The notes below the pieces were generated by a model, which worked only from the letters and a program-made list of their open reading frames with translations, was not told where the DNA came from and made no database searches. From Isoperla grammatica (Eukaryota > Arthropoda > Insecta > Plecoptera > Perlodidae), in assembly GCA_945910005.1 (NCBI GenBank), contig OX246745.1, forward strand, positions 45,666,822 to 45,730,821: a DNA stretch of 64,000 nucleotides, read 5' to 3'. Below, piece after piece: positions 36,812-47,880 of the stretch. Made by a program: the position numbers and the translations under genes. Position 1 is the first letter of the stretch, and the number at the start of each line of letters is the position of its first letter.

Positions 36812-39800
36812 TTACACGTTGAGCAACCCTGTTTGCAAGTTATACATCTTAAAAATTATGTTTTTAAAAGCACTTAGTTCTAAATGGTGGATGTCAATGT
36901 CATCTTGCTTCTTGACTGCAGCGTTATAAGTGCACATAAGCCTATTTAAACATGAGTATTTATAAACATCTATTCTACACTTAGGAGTCAGGAACACGTC
37001 ACGATTCCGGGTATTTTTGTTGGGTACACGGAAATTAAAATCACTGATTACATTTATATCTACCATACCACGTAAGATTTTGAACAAGTATATCAGGTCT
37101 GTGATTGTTCGCCTATCTTCCAACGTATTGATGTTGTTTTCACGGCACAATGACAGGTACTCACGTCGATGATACACCGTTCTCGTCTGAACACAGGTCA
37201 GTTTTATGAAGCGTTGTTGCACGCGTTCGATGCTCTTTGTGTTTGTCACGTGGCTCGCATTGGGGTTCCATATGGTACTGGCGTAGTCAACTTGTGGTCG
37301 TACAAGTGATAAGTAGAGACGCCGAACAGTTTGCTGACTAAACTCACGGAAGCAGTTTCTTTTTAAAAAACCAAGAAGTTTAGAAGCTTTTGGTATGATT
37401 TTATTAATGTGGCTACTGTAGGTTAGATTACCGTTTAGATACACACCAAGGTCCCGGATGGAGGATACCCTTTCAAGGACAGACCCATTAAGTGTGTAAT
37501 CACGCAGGATGCAAATTTTCTTATTGGCAAAGGTGATCACATTGCATTTAGCCACATTAAGGTTGAGCTTCCATAGTTTGCACCAGGCAGCTAAACAGTC
37601 AATGTCAGCCTGCAGTCTATCACAGTCCTCTACACTCTTAATGGGTAAGTACAACTTCAGGTCATCCGCATATAGTAGTGCCTTAGAGAATTGAAAGCAG
37701 GACGGAAGGTCGTTGATGTACAGAACAAAAAGAAGGGGCCCCAGGATCGACCCCTGAGGGACCCCAGACGTCACTGGTACCGACCCAGACTTTCCAGAAT
37801 GTATTAATACTGTCTGGCGACGCTTGTCGAGGTAGCTGGTTAACAATGTTTTAAGATTACCCCCGATTCCAAACCCCTGAAGTTTGTGTACCAAGAGTTG
37901 GTGGTCCACACTGTCGAACGCCTTACTGAAGTCAGTGTAGACTGAGTCCACTTGCTCCTTATTGTTGAAGTGCCGTGCGATATCGTTTGTGTAGACAGTA
38001 AGGTTGGTGACAGTCGACCGCTGGCGGACAAACCCATGCTGTTCGGGTGCCAGGTATTTCGACACGTGACAGTAAATACGTTTGTGTATAATGCTCTCGA
38101 ACACTTTTGAGAACACGGGCAAGAGAGATATGGGTCTATAGTTAGTAACCTTGTACTTACTTCCCTTCTTTAACACTGGGGTTATGTTAGCCATCTTCCA
38201 ACAGTGTGGGAACTCGCCGGTTTGAATGGATGTATTGAAAATGTCTGCCAGTGGTCTACACAGGACCCACCTACACTGTTTGATGATGCTGATTGGTATT
38301 CGATCAGGTCCCGGAGATTTGTTGTTGTTGAGTTGACTTAATTGCTCACTTACTTCTGCACTAGAGATTGTGAAGTTAGATAGTGTCTCGTTTACTGTTT
38401 GAGGGACGCGCGGTAGGGGCTGCTTGGCCGGGGTGGCCGGTAGGAATGTTGTTTTGAAGTAGTCCGAGAAGAGTTGACAACAGGTTCGTTCGTCACGTGC
38501 TACCAGACCATTGAACTCAACTTCAATCGGTACACGCGGTGACTTGGTTTTGCCTCGAATAAACTCCCAAAGACGCTTGGGATCGGACGCTAAAGACAAG
38601 TCTAATTTTGACAGGTACTCACGGTATCTTGACGTCTTCAGATTTTTAAAATGAGATCGTTTGACTTTATACTCTATTTCAGCGCATTGCAGACTAGACC
38701 GTTTCCACGACTTGTACGCTCTGTTTTTATCGTTTAGTGCACTTATGACATCTTTGTCGTACCACTTTGGGTACTTAGCGGGATTAACCTTGACGGTCGG
38801 GACAGACGATCGTATAGAGGTATTTAAAAAGTCGTAAAACATTTCGCATTTCTCATTGACTCCACTGGCTTGGTACATTTCGCGCCACGGGCTAATGGAG
38901 ATGGCTTTACGCAGCGCCTGAATGTCTACTTTATTCCAGTTAAAAATTTGCCACTTTGTTTGTTTCTGACGAACCTCGGGCTTTGGAAATGTGATGTCAC
39001 ACTTGAGCGCCCTATGATCACTGGTAACAGCAGGGTCTGCGTACTGTACCATTGTAGTAATTAGAGGGTTGTCCATTAAGATCAAGTCAAGCACATTATC
39101 CGAACGCGTAGGTAATTCATTACGTTGACTGAAATTGAGCTCACTAACCATAATTTCAAAGGCCAACTCCGCAGGGGAAGGTTGAGTCTTTGTCACAAGT
39201 GTCAGATTTTCATTATTACCTGGTAAGGTTTTCCACAACACGCCAGGCAGGTTAAAATCTCCGCAAAGCAGTACGCTGTCATTTACCCTCATGCTCGACT
39301 GAACTAAAGTTAAAGAGTCGTGAAGACATTCCACGAGATCTTCAGATGGCTGGGGCGGAAGATAAACACAACCAATGTAGAGGCTGGCGGTCGCACTCAG
39401 CTGGACGTCGACCCAGGCTAACTCACAGCCTGGAGTTTCCCATTCTTCGCGTCGCCGTGATGCGTACTTAGTACTAACAGCTGTTAGGACCCCACCACCA
39501 CGCTTAAAGTTAGCTCCAGGCTGTTGTCGATCTCTTCTGTGCACTGTGTAATGTGCGTCGTCCAGCACTTCGCCATCAAAAATCCGAGGATGAAGCCATG
39601 TTTCAGTAATGCATAAGAAATCAAATTCATTATTGTCCGAGAAATGTAAGTTGAACGGCTTAAGTTTGCTATCAGCTATGCTCCGTGCGTTCATGTAGTA
39701 CAGTGACGCGGAAGCAGGACCGGGGTTCAGCTGAATATCCCCGCATAGCGCAAGCACCACTAGAAGCAGACCTTGGGATGACCTTGAGGGCCGCGCACAC

Positions 39801-40069
39801 CCCCTGAGTTGTTTGCACCGCGAAATGGACTGCGCCGGCGCGCTACCACGAAACTCCCGAGAACGTTCATTGACAACAACTAACCACGTTGATATCTTCA
39901 CTTTGCAGCTAACTAACAGCTCTTCTTTGAGAACAACGTTGTTCCAGAGATTGACCGACGGATCACACGTATACTGATCGTAGTTTGCTAACGCTAACGC
40001 TCGATTTACTAGTATAAAAACTAAAAAAACACGGAGCACGCGGAGCAGATGGTGTGGCCCGGGCGCCAT
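36812..40069 (-). CDS. Intact CR1-type LINE ORF with signal-like leader, 2A-like motif, endonuclease and RT
   Basis: I choose ATG 40069 (ATGGCGCCC). The frame opens nine codons earlier, but those codons run into the neighbouring SINE. The 1,085-residue product has: a hydrophobic signal-peptide-like segment (about 8-28, LLRVLRVFLVFILV), a basic linker, a 2A-like element (LLLVVLALCGDIQLNPGP, about 101-118), AP endonuclease (YYMNARSI, ITETWL, GDFNLPG, SDHRALK), then RT (NNKSPGPDRIPISII, YRPISLLPVFSKVFESII, DFSKAFDSVDH, SGVPQGSILGPLL, catalytic ALLYADDLKLYL) and a C-terminal RPQVDYASTIWNP region. No stops, so it may have moved recently. 2A-like sequences make the ribosome skip the Gly-Pro bond and are known from CR1-like elements. 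The usual E of DxExNPGP is Q here, which may weaken it. The 5' UTR is at most about 20 nt. Confidence 0.9.
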   Translation of the reverse strand: MAPGPHHLLRVLRVFLVFILVNRALALANYDQYTCDPSVNLWNNVVLKEELLVSCKVKISTWLVVVNERSREFRGSAPAQSISRCKQLRGCARPSRSSQGLLLVVLALCGDIQLNPGPASASLYYMNARSIADSKLKPFNLHFSDNNEFDFLCITETWLHPRIFDGEVLDDAHYTVHRRDRQQPGANFKRGGGVLTAVSTKYASRRREEWETPGCELAWVDVQLSATASLYIGCVYLPPQPSEDLVECLHDSLTLVQSSMRVNDSVLLCGDFNLPGVLWKTLPGNNENLTLVTKTQPSPAELAFEIMVSELNFSQRNELPTRSDNVLDLILMDNPLITTMVQYADPAVTSDHRALKCDITFPKPEVRQKQTKWQIFNWNKVDIQALRKAISISPWREMYQASGVNEKCEMFYDFLNTSIRSSVPTVKVNPAKYPKWYDKDVISALNDKNRAYKSWKRSSLQCAEIEYKVKRSHFKNLKTSRYREYLSKLDLSLASDPKRLWEFIRGKTKSPRVPIEVEFNGLVARDERTCCQLFSDYFKTTFLPATPAKQPLPRVPQTVNETLSNFTISSAEVSEQLSQLNNNKSPGPDRIPISIIKQCRWVLCRPLADIFNTSIQTGEFPHCWKMANITPVLKKGSKYKVTNYRPISLLPVFSKVFESIIHKRIYCHVSKYLAPEQHGFVRQRSTVTNLTVYTNDIARHFNNKEQVDSVYTDFSKAFDSVDHQLLVHKLQGFGIGGNLKTLLTSYLDKRRQTVLIHSGKSGSVPVTSGVPQGSILGPLLFVLYINDLPSCFQFSKALLYADDLKLYLPIKSVEDCDRLQADIDCLAAWCKLWKLNLNVAKCNVITFANKKICILRDYTLNGSVLERVSSIRDLGVYLNGNLTYSSHINKIIPKASKLLGFLKRNCFREFSQQTVRRLYLSLVRPQVDYASTIWNPNASHVTNTKSIERVQQRFIKLTCVQTRTVYHRREYLSLCRENNINTLEDRRTITDLIYLFKILRGMVDINVISDFNFRVPNKNTRNRDVFLTPKCRIDVYKYSCLNRLMCTYNAAVKKQDDIDIHHLELSAFKNIIFKMYNLQTGLLNV

Positions 40070-40086
40070 CTTGAACTCTTCCAATA

Positions 40087-40370
40087 GAGGTGGCACAGTG
40101 GTAAGACGCGAGACTCAAATTCGGGAGGTCGCCGGTTCTATTCCGGCCACGGGTAGTCCTGACTGAAGGTTTTTTCCGAGGTTTTCCTCAGTCGTAAAGG
40201 CGAATGCTGGGATTGAGTCTTATACTAATAGCCCTCGTACATTCCTTTCCATGCTATCCAAACACCCTAATAACCTAGTTAGTCACCCAAAGAGGGGCAT
40301 ATCAGGTAAACCTGGTGTGCACCCTATAACGGGTATTCCTATGGCAAATTATTAATTATTAACACTCTAA
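40087..40370 (+). mobile_element. tRNA-derived SINE
   Basis: The head has a pol III A box (TGGCACAGTGGTAAGACG, 40091-40108) and B box (GGTTCTATTCC, 40134-40144) at tRNA spacing. A body with TTTTCCGAGGTTTTCCTCAG and GAATGCTGGGATTG follows, like insect SINE bodies, then an ATTAATTATTAA tail. It abuts the LINE 5' end head to head. No clear target duplication found. Not a functional tRNA: no cloverleaf 3' half closes. Confidence 0.82.
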
Positions 40371-41543
40371 AAACAACAGCAGTGTTTTCAATTTAGTTGG
40401 TGAACTGGTGTTGGTGGTAGCAATGTCAGGAATGAAAAGGAATTACCGATATAACTGCAACTCTTCCCAGGTAGCAGGTAGCTAGCAAATTCTCCACTCA
40501 CTCTAAGCATGACAGGTTGGGACAAATTTACAGTAGGCCTAAAACTGTAGAAATTAGTTTATAACTACTAGTATGTCCAAGTTACTTAATTCCTGCAATG
40601 GTCAAATGAAATGCTGAATTACAAGTTTAGTTAGACTTAAGTTTATTGTAATGAAGTAGTATTTGCTAATTTTCAATATCTTGGTTCCCTTGCAGTAGAT
40701 TACATGTGAATGTGTTAGTTTACCTAACGGTTAGGTAATTGAGCTAGGGGAGAAGGATAGGAAGGAAACAACAGCTTGCCAATAGGGAACTTGCATGAAT
40801 TTTCTACAGCTCTGAAAGTACGTGGAATATATTGTTATTCATCTGAAGACATCACAAACCTAATTTAAAAGTTTTAAAATTAACTCATTATACTTCTATA
40901 CATATTCAAAGATTTTGATTATCTGTTTCCCGCACTATTATTTTTAAACGGTATGTGACGTCACATGCCATGAAAATCACTGCTTATATGAATGACTTTG
41001 CATATAACCTCCTTGGACTTTGCCACCGCCTCCTAGACGAAACAATCACATTTTCAAGGTCATCAAGCTAACCTTGTCAAAATTTTTACGCAAGCCGTTG
41101 TCAAGTCTGCTTTAGATGAATAACAACACCCAATATTTACTGATATTCTATGAAAATAGGTTTGGTATTATTGTTTTTATAGTACCTGGGCTTCAAAATT
41201 AATTACTACGCTTACTAGACATTAATTCGATTTTATATGATTTTGGATATGATAATTTCCAAATAAGCGTTATGTTATTTATCTTTCTTTGATTGGTTGA
41301 TTGCTGATACATGGCAAGTGACGTATGCCCCGTTTTTCCCGCCATAAATATGTGTGAAACTTTCAGCTCGTTTTTATAAATGAAACTTAATTCTATGTCA
41401 CCGAAATAAAATATGTTTGTATTCAGGACGTTAATCTTAATCTAGTAAAATGCTAAAAAACAGTTATGCATGTTCCCCATTGTAGTAGTGGCGGCCTTTG
41501 GAGTCGATTGAAACACAAAATAAATAAATAAATAAAAACAAAA
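40371..41543. other. AT-rich intergenic or intronic sequence, nothing recognised
   Basis: No coding or RNA feature is supported. (AAAT)n lies just before the PLE end at 41520-41537. Confidence 0.4.
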
Positions 41544-41586
41544 CGTCGAGACAGTTTCGGCCTGACGTGGCCTTGATCACCCGACG
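41544..41586 (-). ncRNA. Hammerhead-ribozyme-like motif at the end of PLE A
   Basis: Read on the minus strand: stem I CGTCGG, core GTGATCA, a stem II of GGCC/GGCC around ACGTCA, core GAAAC, then TGTC and the stem I partner TCGACG (six pairs, one G-U). A cleavable GUC precedes stem I. The core differs from CUGAUGA at two positions, C3 to G and G8 to C, which are the bases that pair with each other in the folded ribozyme. One extra A sits before stem II. Minimal type I hammerheads are known from PLEs. Activity here is inference. Confidence 0.6.
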
Positions 41587-42977
41587 AAGGTGGAGGAAAG
41601 ACTGGGTCTGAAGTCTCTATTGTCACGTGACTTTCGGTATGATTGAGACTACATCACTTCCGGTATTGACATAGAACACTTCCGGTACACTTAAATTATA
41701 TGCGCTTATTCTACTATTTACACTATTTACCTTATCTATACTATTTATACTATTTACAGGTCGCTGTTGGTATATGGAGTTGGGAAGAGAGGGATGAGCT
41801 TACCGCAGGTTTAGGTTAGGAGGGATTCTGGAGTTTGCTATCCACTGGTAAGCTAGCTCCCATCTCCGTAACTCCATGTCTGTACAGTTGCTAGGCAGGG
41901 ACCTAACACTAACAACTGTTGCTTTGTAGCAGTCGTTGAACAGTTTGTTGTGGTCACCGGCATGCTTGGCTACTGGCTATTCAACTTTCTTGACCTTGTG
42001 TCATGTCTGTGCCCATTGATCCTAGTGTTGAATGTGGTAGTTGTTAAACCTATGTATTCTGCCTGGGCAGTGGTCACATGCCAGTTCATAGATGAGTTGC
42101 TTGGTAGCACAGGTGTTGTGGTCTAAGATGGTGTAGGCCTTTCCGGTTGCCCGTGCCGTGAACGTCGTCGCTGGAGGGTTTAAAGGACAGGTCTTGCACC
42201 TAGACCATGGGCCAGTTAATAGAAACCCTTCCCCCCCCCCCCCCCCCCCGGTGCGGCAGGTTTGAAAGTGGTTTTGTGTACCTCTTAATATTACATTTTG
42301 ATTTTCACTTGTAAGCCAACACAACTTTGGTGGAACAGCCAACCAGGGGTGTCCAAAGATTTTGGTCTAAATAGTACAAATATTAATTGTGAGTCTTGTA
42401 GTTAGAAAGTAGTTAGTTTTACGTGAGGTTATAACTATGTATATTATTGTCTTATTTCTAAAAATTGTTTGAGACCCAATTGGGCATTATCTTCGGAGAT
42501 ATCACCCTGTGTCTTTTTGGACATCATGAAATTCTTAAGTCACAAATGTCGTTTGCGACCACTCTAATGAAAGGTCTTGATGAGTAAATTACGAATAAGT
42601 TATTTATTATACATGTCAGTTCTACATTTTCAGGGGTAATCACGCTTTAAACGTCAAAATCCATCTTCGATCGCTATTTTTTGCACTATTAGCTAATAAA
42701 GGTGAGAAGTTTCCATTTTTTTTATTTGTAGCCTAGAAATATATGTTAGTGTATTAACATTGTTTGTAATATGTGATTTCCATAGAATAATATCCAATTT
42801 AGGTTATTGTTTTAATTTTTAATTTAATTTTTTTTTTCACTAATTAACGTCGTTAAAATAGAAACACGTTTATTTAAGGATTGTGCAGCTTTTATAATAC
42901 AAATGCATGTCACTTAGTTGGTGGAACAGTCAAAAATCACAAAATAACGAACATACTTACATAAACGCTCAAGAAAC

Positions 42978-44241
42978 CAGTGGCGTAGCTACGCCTTTAC
43001 GGGCCCGGGTGCAAACTGGACACGACGGCCCCCCCCCATTTTTGGTTTATACGCACAACACATACACAAGATAACTACCGCTTAACCGCTTATTTTATCT
43101 CGCGGGAATGGGCCGCATGGTTTGTATCAAAGATATTATAATATTGGTTTGTCTGGTCCTAAAGAGATAATGAATTAGCCTTGTCGGTAGAGTAGCTAGT
43201 ATTGGTCTGCTCAGAGATATCAGTAGGTTTCTGTACCGGTAAATCATCATTGTGTAACTCCTTAACTAAAAGTTGCTGTTGCTCTTGATTATCTTCAGGA
43301 TCGGTTGTATCTTTACTTACGGTTTGGTACGGTTGTACTGCCTGAAGGACGACTAGTACGTACTTGACAAGGTCTACTTGATCTCCGTCTAGCGGAGTTC
43401 GACGAGCCTCCGCTAGGCGGAGATCAAGTAGACCTTGGTACGGAATGTGTCAAGTTTTGGTAGCTGTTTGATTCGTTTATCACTTTCTTTCTTTTCTCCC
43501 TTTTCATGGCGCCACTTCCATGCTTATACACATTCATGTTTGAAACATAAATTTTAACGCATTTCAATAACTCAAACCACACGACACAATCATACACAAT
43601 AGGCCTACGCCTAACCCAACAAATGTAAGTTTTTAAAATATGTAGAACTAACCGCAGTAAAAGCACTATAAGAGGAACGGGGACACTCAGAGTTCACTTC
43701 ACACACGCGCCCACACCCAATGAAGGAGCAACGAATACTGAATTGTTGACCAACCCTCTCCTATACGAGAAGCCATCAGTCCAAATAGCTTTTCCCGACC
43801 ATGGCAAATCCGCATGTTGTAACTTATTTATTCAATTCCAAGAAAAGCTAATTGGATAACTATTTATAGTAAAAAATAGCCAAATTCGTTTGTAAGTGCA
43901 GTCAAGCAAAGATTACTCTGTGAATTGAATAGGGGGACTACTGTCTTTTGTTCCACTATGGATACAAACCTCACATTTTTCCTTAGTTGAAACTCTTTTC
44001 GCCTGCCAGTTCTTGCATGTTGAACTGTCAAGTCTAATGCCAAATTTTTGTTGCCCAATGAGAGCGAAATAATTGTAAATTGGTAGCCTCAATAATTTTG
44101 CAACAATAGAAAATGGTCATCAGGGTAAAACCATACATCGATTAATGGGACAAACATGGAGTTGGAGAAAGGGCCCGGGCCCCTCCAGGGCCCGGGTCCG
44201 AGTGCAACTGCACCCTCTGCCACCCGATAGCTACGCCACTG
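42978..44241. mobile_element. Non-autonomous hAT transposon, 1,264 bp
   Basis: Perfect 14-bp inverted ends CAGTGGCGTAGCTA, flanked by the 8-bp duplication CAAGAAAC at 42970-42977 and 44242-44249. Subterminal GGGCCCGGG words occur at both ends. No transposase frame recognised. A 70-bp hairpin is at 43368-43437. Confidence 0.93.
43368..43437. repeat. Hairpin with 29-bp arms inside the hAT element
   Basis: Left arm CAAGGTCTACTTGATCTCCG then TCTAGCGGA. Right arm is its complement with one mismatch, around a 12-bp loop. The first 23 bases of the arm (right-arm version) recur exactly at 4490-4512. Confidence 0.85.
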
Positions 44242-44280
44242 CAAGAAACGCAATTAATATTTATGTATATACATTTAAGA

Positions 44281-45735
44281 TGCCACATTTTGACACCCCT
44301 GGTAGGTGCATCCGCTAAAACCATGTTGTATATTGAGTAAAAATGCAAAGACAATCTATTCAAGTACTCAAACCCGCTTCCATCATCTTCCACAATGTGG
44401 GTAATATGGGAGGTCATAGACTGGCAAAACTATATATACTATCTACTCTAAGTAAACCAAAAAATGTATATGGAAAGTTTTGTGCACCCTTTGAATGAAA
44501 AAATGTATTTAATTAAGTATTTTGAATGTTAAAGAATATATACGTCCAGAATTGTTAGTTTACTGTCCAGAATCGCAACTAACATCAATATTGCTCCTTA
44601 TTTCGCCATGTTTGGATACCCCTGGTGGGTGCATCTACCAAAACTATGTTGGCTAACAAGCTAAAATCGAAAGACAATGTACCAAAGTATCCAAAAACAG
44701 TTCTAAACTTTCCGGCATATGGGGAACGGGGAGTTACAATTGGGGTAAACCCTGTACATGTTATGCTCAAAGTAAACACATAAAATGTATAAATTACTAA
44801 TTTATATGTATTATATATTGTGTTGTACGACCATTTAAATGGGAAAATGTATTATTAACAATTTCAATGTGTTAAAAGGTTACTTAATTCAAAAAATGTT
44901 CATTTTATTGTCAAAATCACAATTATCATTAATATTGCTCACTATTTCGACATTTTGGATAGCCCTGGTAGGTGCACTCACAAAAAACCATCTTGGCTAA
45001 CAAGTAAAAATCAAAAGTTCATGTATCAAAGTATACAAAAACACTTTCAGACCTTCCAATATTGGAGGGGTGGGGGGTTACAGATGGGGCAAACATGATA
45101 CATTTTAACCTAAAAAATTCACATAAAATGTACATAGAATGTTTTTCTCACCCCTGAAAAATAAAAAAATCATGTTATCAAGCATTTTAGATGCTTGAGG
45201 TTATATACTTACAACTATTTTGATTTATTCTCAAGAATTGCATATAATATTAATATCGATTTGTATGGTGGCACATTTGGACAACCCTGGTAGATGCACC
45301 CGCCAAAACCATGTTAGCTAACAAGTGAAAATGTAAAGTACATATATAATAGTAATCGAAACCACTTTTAGACCTTCCATTATTTGAGGGGTGGGGCGTT
45401 ACAGAGCGGCCAAACTATATAGATTTTTTGCTCGAAATAAAAACAAAACATGAATAGATAACTAGTTTGTGTAACCCTGAAAATCAACAAATTGTATTAT
45501 TTAGTAGCTTACGTATAAAAGAGTACATCCTTATAAAAATAGTTAATTCTTTGAACTGGCAACATACCTCAATTAATATTTTTATGGTTTTCGCAGTACC
45601 ACATTTGGACACCCCTGGTGGGTGCACCCACCAAAACCATGTTGGCTAACAAGTAAAAATCGAAAGTCAATATGTCAAAGTACTCAAAACCACTTTCAGA
45701 CCTTCCGCACCGGGGGGGGGGGGGGGAGGGGGGGT
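44281..45735 (+). repeat. Five tandem ~330-bp units within the TIR element
   Basis: The motif ACATTTGGACACCCCTGGT, followed by GGTGCA, CCAAAACCATGTTGGCTAAC, ACTTTCAGACCTTCC and a G-rich run, recurs near 44285, 44611, 44954, 45272 and 45601. The last unit is the right TIR itself, so the array looks like amplification of the terminal repeat. Confidence 0.82.
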
Positions 45736-47880
45736 TATAGCTGGCCCAAGGTCTAACCTGTTGCTACCACATGGGTAAGATCCATGTGGTGGCTTCAGCA
45801 TGCTAGGTGTGTTGTTGTCACCTGTCGGGTATTTGTTCACTAGCACGTCCTTGAGGTTTGGTGGTCAACGGAAGGTTACCCTAGGTATTTTTAGGTTCTG
45901 CGTAGATGGTGAGGTCCGGAGTATATGACCATTTCTAGTGATTATGCCGTTGAGTTCCTGTAGCCCTGGATGCCACTGAGTTATGAGTGGAATAATGCTG
46001 CTGGCTTCGGCTGGTGGTGAATTCTCCGTTCTCTCGTGGTCATGGAGTACGGAAGGGATTTTTTCATATGGGTGGGGTGACAGCTGTTATAGTGCAAGTA
46101 TTGCATGCTGTTGGTCGGTTTGATGTGTACACTTGTTTGTAAGGTACCTTCCTTCAACTGGATGTCTACATCTAGGAAGTTGACTTTCGTTGGTGAGAAG
46201 TCCCAGGTGAACTTGACTGCCTGGCTGGTGTTTAACTCATTTAGAAACACTTCCAGGGCGTCCTGCCCATGCGTCCAAATTGCGAAGATGTCGTCTATGA
46301 AACGCAGCCAGCACACAGGGCGGAGTGACTGTTTGCTCAGGAAACTATCTTCTATTCTGCCCATGAACAAATTCGCATATGCGGGTGCCATTCTTGTTCC
46401 CATGGCCGTTCCTTTGACCTGCAGATAGTGATCGTTTATGAATGTGAAGTTGTTCGATGTTAAAACCATATGAGCGAGGTCGACTAGGAACCGTGTACTG
46501 GGCTTCGTGTTGGCTGTTGGGCGGTCGTGTGTTCAGGTAATGCTCCATAGCTGTCAGGCCTAACACCGTAGGTATGTTGATGTACAGGGAGGTGACATCT
46601 ATTGTGACTAGTATCGTGCCGGTTGGTAGAGTGGTATACTTTTAATTAATCCAGAAAATCATACGTGTCCCGTATGTATGAGGCCAATGTTTTTACAATT
46701 GGCTGTAGGTGGAAGTCTACAAACACAGAGATTCTATCTGTGGGCGAGTTGAAACTCGCTACTATAGGGCGACCTGGGTTGCCTGCTTTATGGATTTTGC
46801 AAGGGCAGGGTGTAGAATGACGGAGTGCGTACTTCAAGGGGTAGTAAGGTTTTAATGGTTTTCTCATTGAGCCCCTGGGCTTTGCCATGTACCTCTAAAT
46901 ATTCCTTGATTCGCTTTGTGTGTTTGGCTGTTGGGTCTTCTTCTAGGCGTTTGTAGGTGGTAGTGTCCGTTAGCTGGCGTCTAGCTTCAGCGATGTAGTC
47001 TTCCGTGTTCTGGACAACAATTGCCGACCCCTTGTCTGCAGGTAAAATCATGATGTCGTGGTTGTTCTTCAGGCTTCCTATGGCTCTCCATTGTGGCTTG
47101 GTGAGATTCTTGTCCATCGGTAACTAGTCCGCAAAATCAGGTGCGGAAACTTGGGCTAGTAAGTTATTCAGAAATATCTCCAATGGGTGGTCTGGGGGTA
47201 GAGGGTCTGGTTCCCAGTCGGAATTTTCTCTGAATTTAGTAAGCGCTGGATTCAGTATTTATGTAGGGTCTTGTTGGTATTGATTTTGCGAGAAGAAAAA
47301 ATTCAGTCTTAGGTGTCTGGCAAAGGTTAGGACATCTTTGACTAGTTTGAAGTGGTCAAATTTGGGTGTGGGGGCGAAGGTTAAACCATTTTGCAACACC
47401 TGTTTTTCAGTGTCCGAGAGATCGTAATGTGACAGATTTACTACTAGTTGGGGTTTGTTCTCTTCCCTCGCGTGATTTTCAAGGTCGTTGTCAAGGTCGT
47501 TGTTGTTGACAGTTCGACCTTCAGTAGATCGAGATTCCGTTGTCGTCGAGTTTTGAATCTCGATAGGTCGAAGTTCTGCCGCCATCAAATTTTAACTTTT
47601 CATGGTTGGTAGTTGGTTGGTAGCGCCATTGGGTTTGGCCCAATGGTAGCGCTGGGACATAGGTTTCTGTAGGCCTAGCATGTCAGCCAGGCTTGGCTTG
47701 CAGCCTATGAGCGGAGGTTTAGCGGGTTTCCTGTACGTGATAGGCAGCGGAATGTTGTTATCGAAATGAGTATTTATTAACTTGGATAATTTTTGGAGGT
47801 GTTTGGCCGCATGCCGACTTAGGGTTTTAATGCCCCTTTCCAGGAGTTCGTTGATGCGTTGGTCCAAGTGCGGTCGTACT

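Larger units (their letters stand above)
42201..45755. mobile_element. 3.55-kb TIR element inserted in PLE A, unknown superfamily
   Basis: Ends TAGACCATGGGCCAG (left) and the complement of TAGACCTTGGGCCAG (right), with the target duplication ACC at 42198-42200 and 45756-45758. Removing it rejoins the PLE frame. The inverted repeats continue inward for about 170 bp, through a poly-C tract (poly-G on the right), GGTGCGG, GAAAGTGGTTTTG, TTAGCCAACA and CCAGGGGTGTCCAAA. The right half is a tandem array of about 330-bp units. No transposase frame is seen. A hAT sits inside. The 3-bp TSD and subterminal repeats would suit a CMC-like element, but the tip is not CACTA. Confidence 0.8.
41544..47880 (-). 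mobile_element. Penelope-like element A (PLE A), decayed, with nested insertion
   Basis: Minus strand. N-terminal region at 47867-47259. RT pieces at 47117-46646 (NHDIMILPADKGSAIVVQNT; KIHKAGNPGRPIVASFNSP) and 46566-45981 (VKGTAMGTRMAPAYANLFM; catalytic RFIDDIFAIW), with frame changes between them. After a 3.55-kb insertion (42201-45755) comes the cysteine-rich linker (GPWSRCKTCPLNPP) and a GIY-YIG endonuclease (IYELACDHC, then EYIGLTTTTFNTR after a frameshift near 42060). The element ends at a hammerhead-like motif (41544-41586). RT plus C-terminal GIY-YIG is diagnostic of Penelope-like retroelements. At least five frame breaks make it non-functional. Confidence 0.88.

Noticed and set aside
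36677..36877. Valine/cysteine repeat open frame
   Set aside because: Translation of the GTGTGC microsatellite.
40069..40096. Upstream methionine at 40096 for the CR1-type LINE
   Set aside because: Its first codons derive from the SINE head; the LINE sequence begins around 40085 and ATG 40069 follows.
40091..40160. Functional tRNA gene
   Set aside because: A and B boxes are present but no cloverleaf closes, and a SINE body and AT tail follow.
42022..42342. 106-codon frame as one protein
   Set aside because: It crosses the border of the TIR element (poly-C read as glycines); only the part below 42201 is PLE A.
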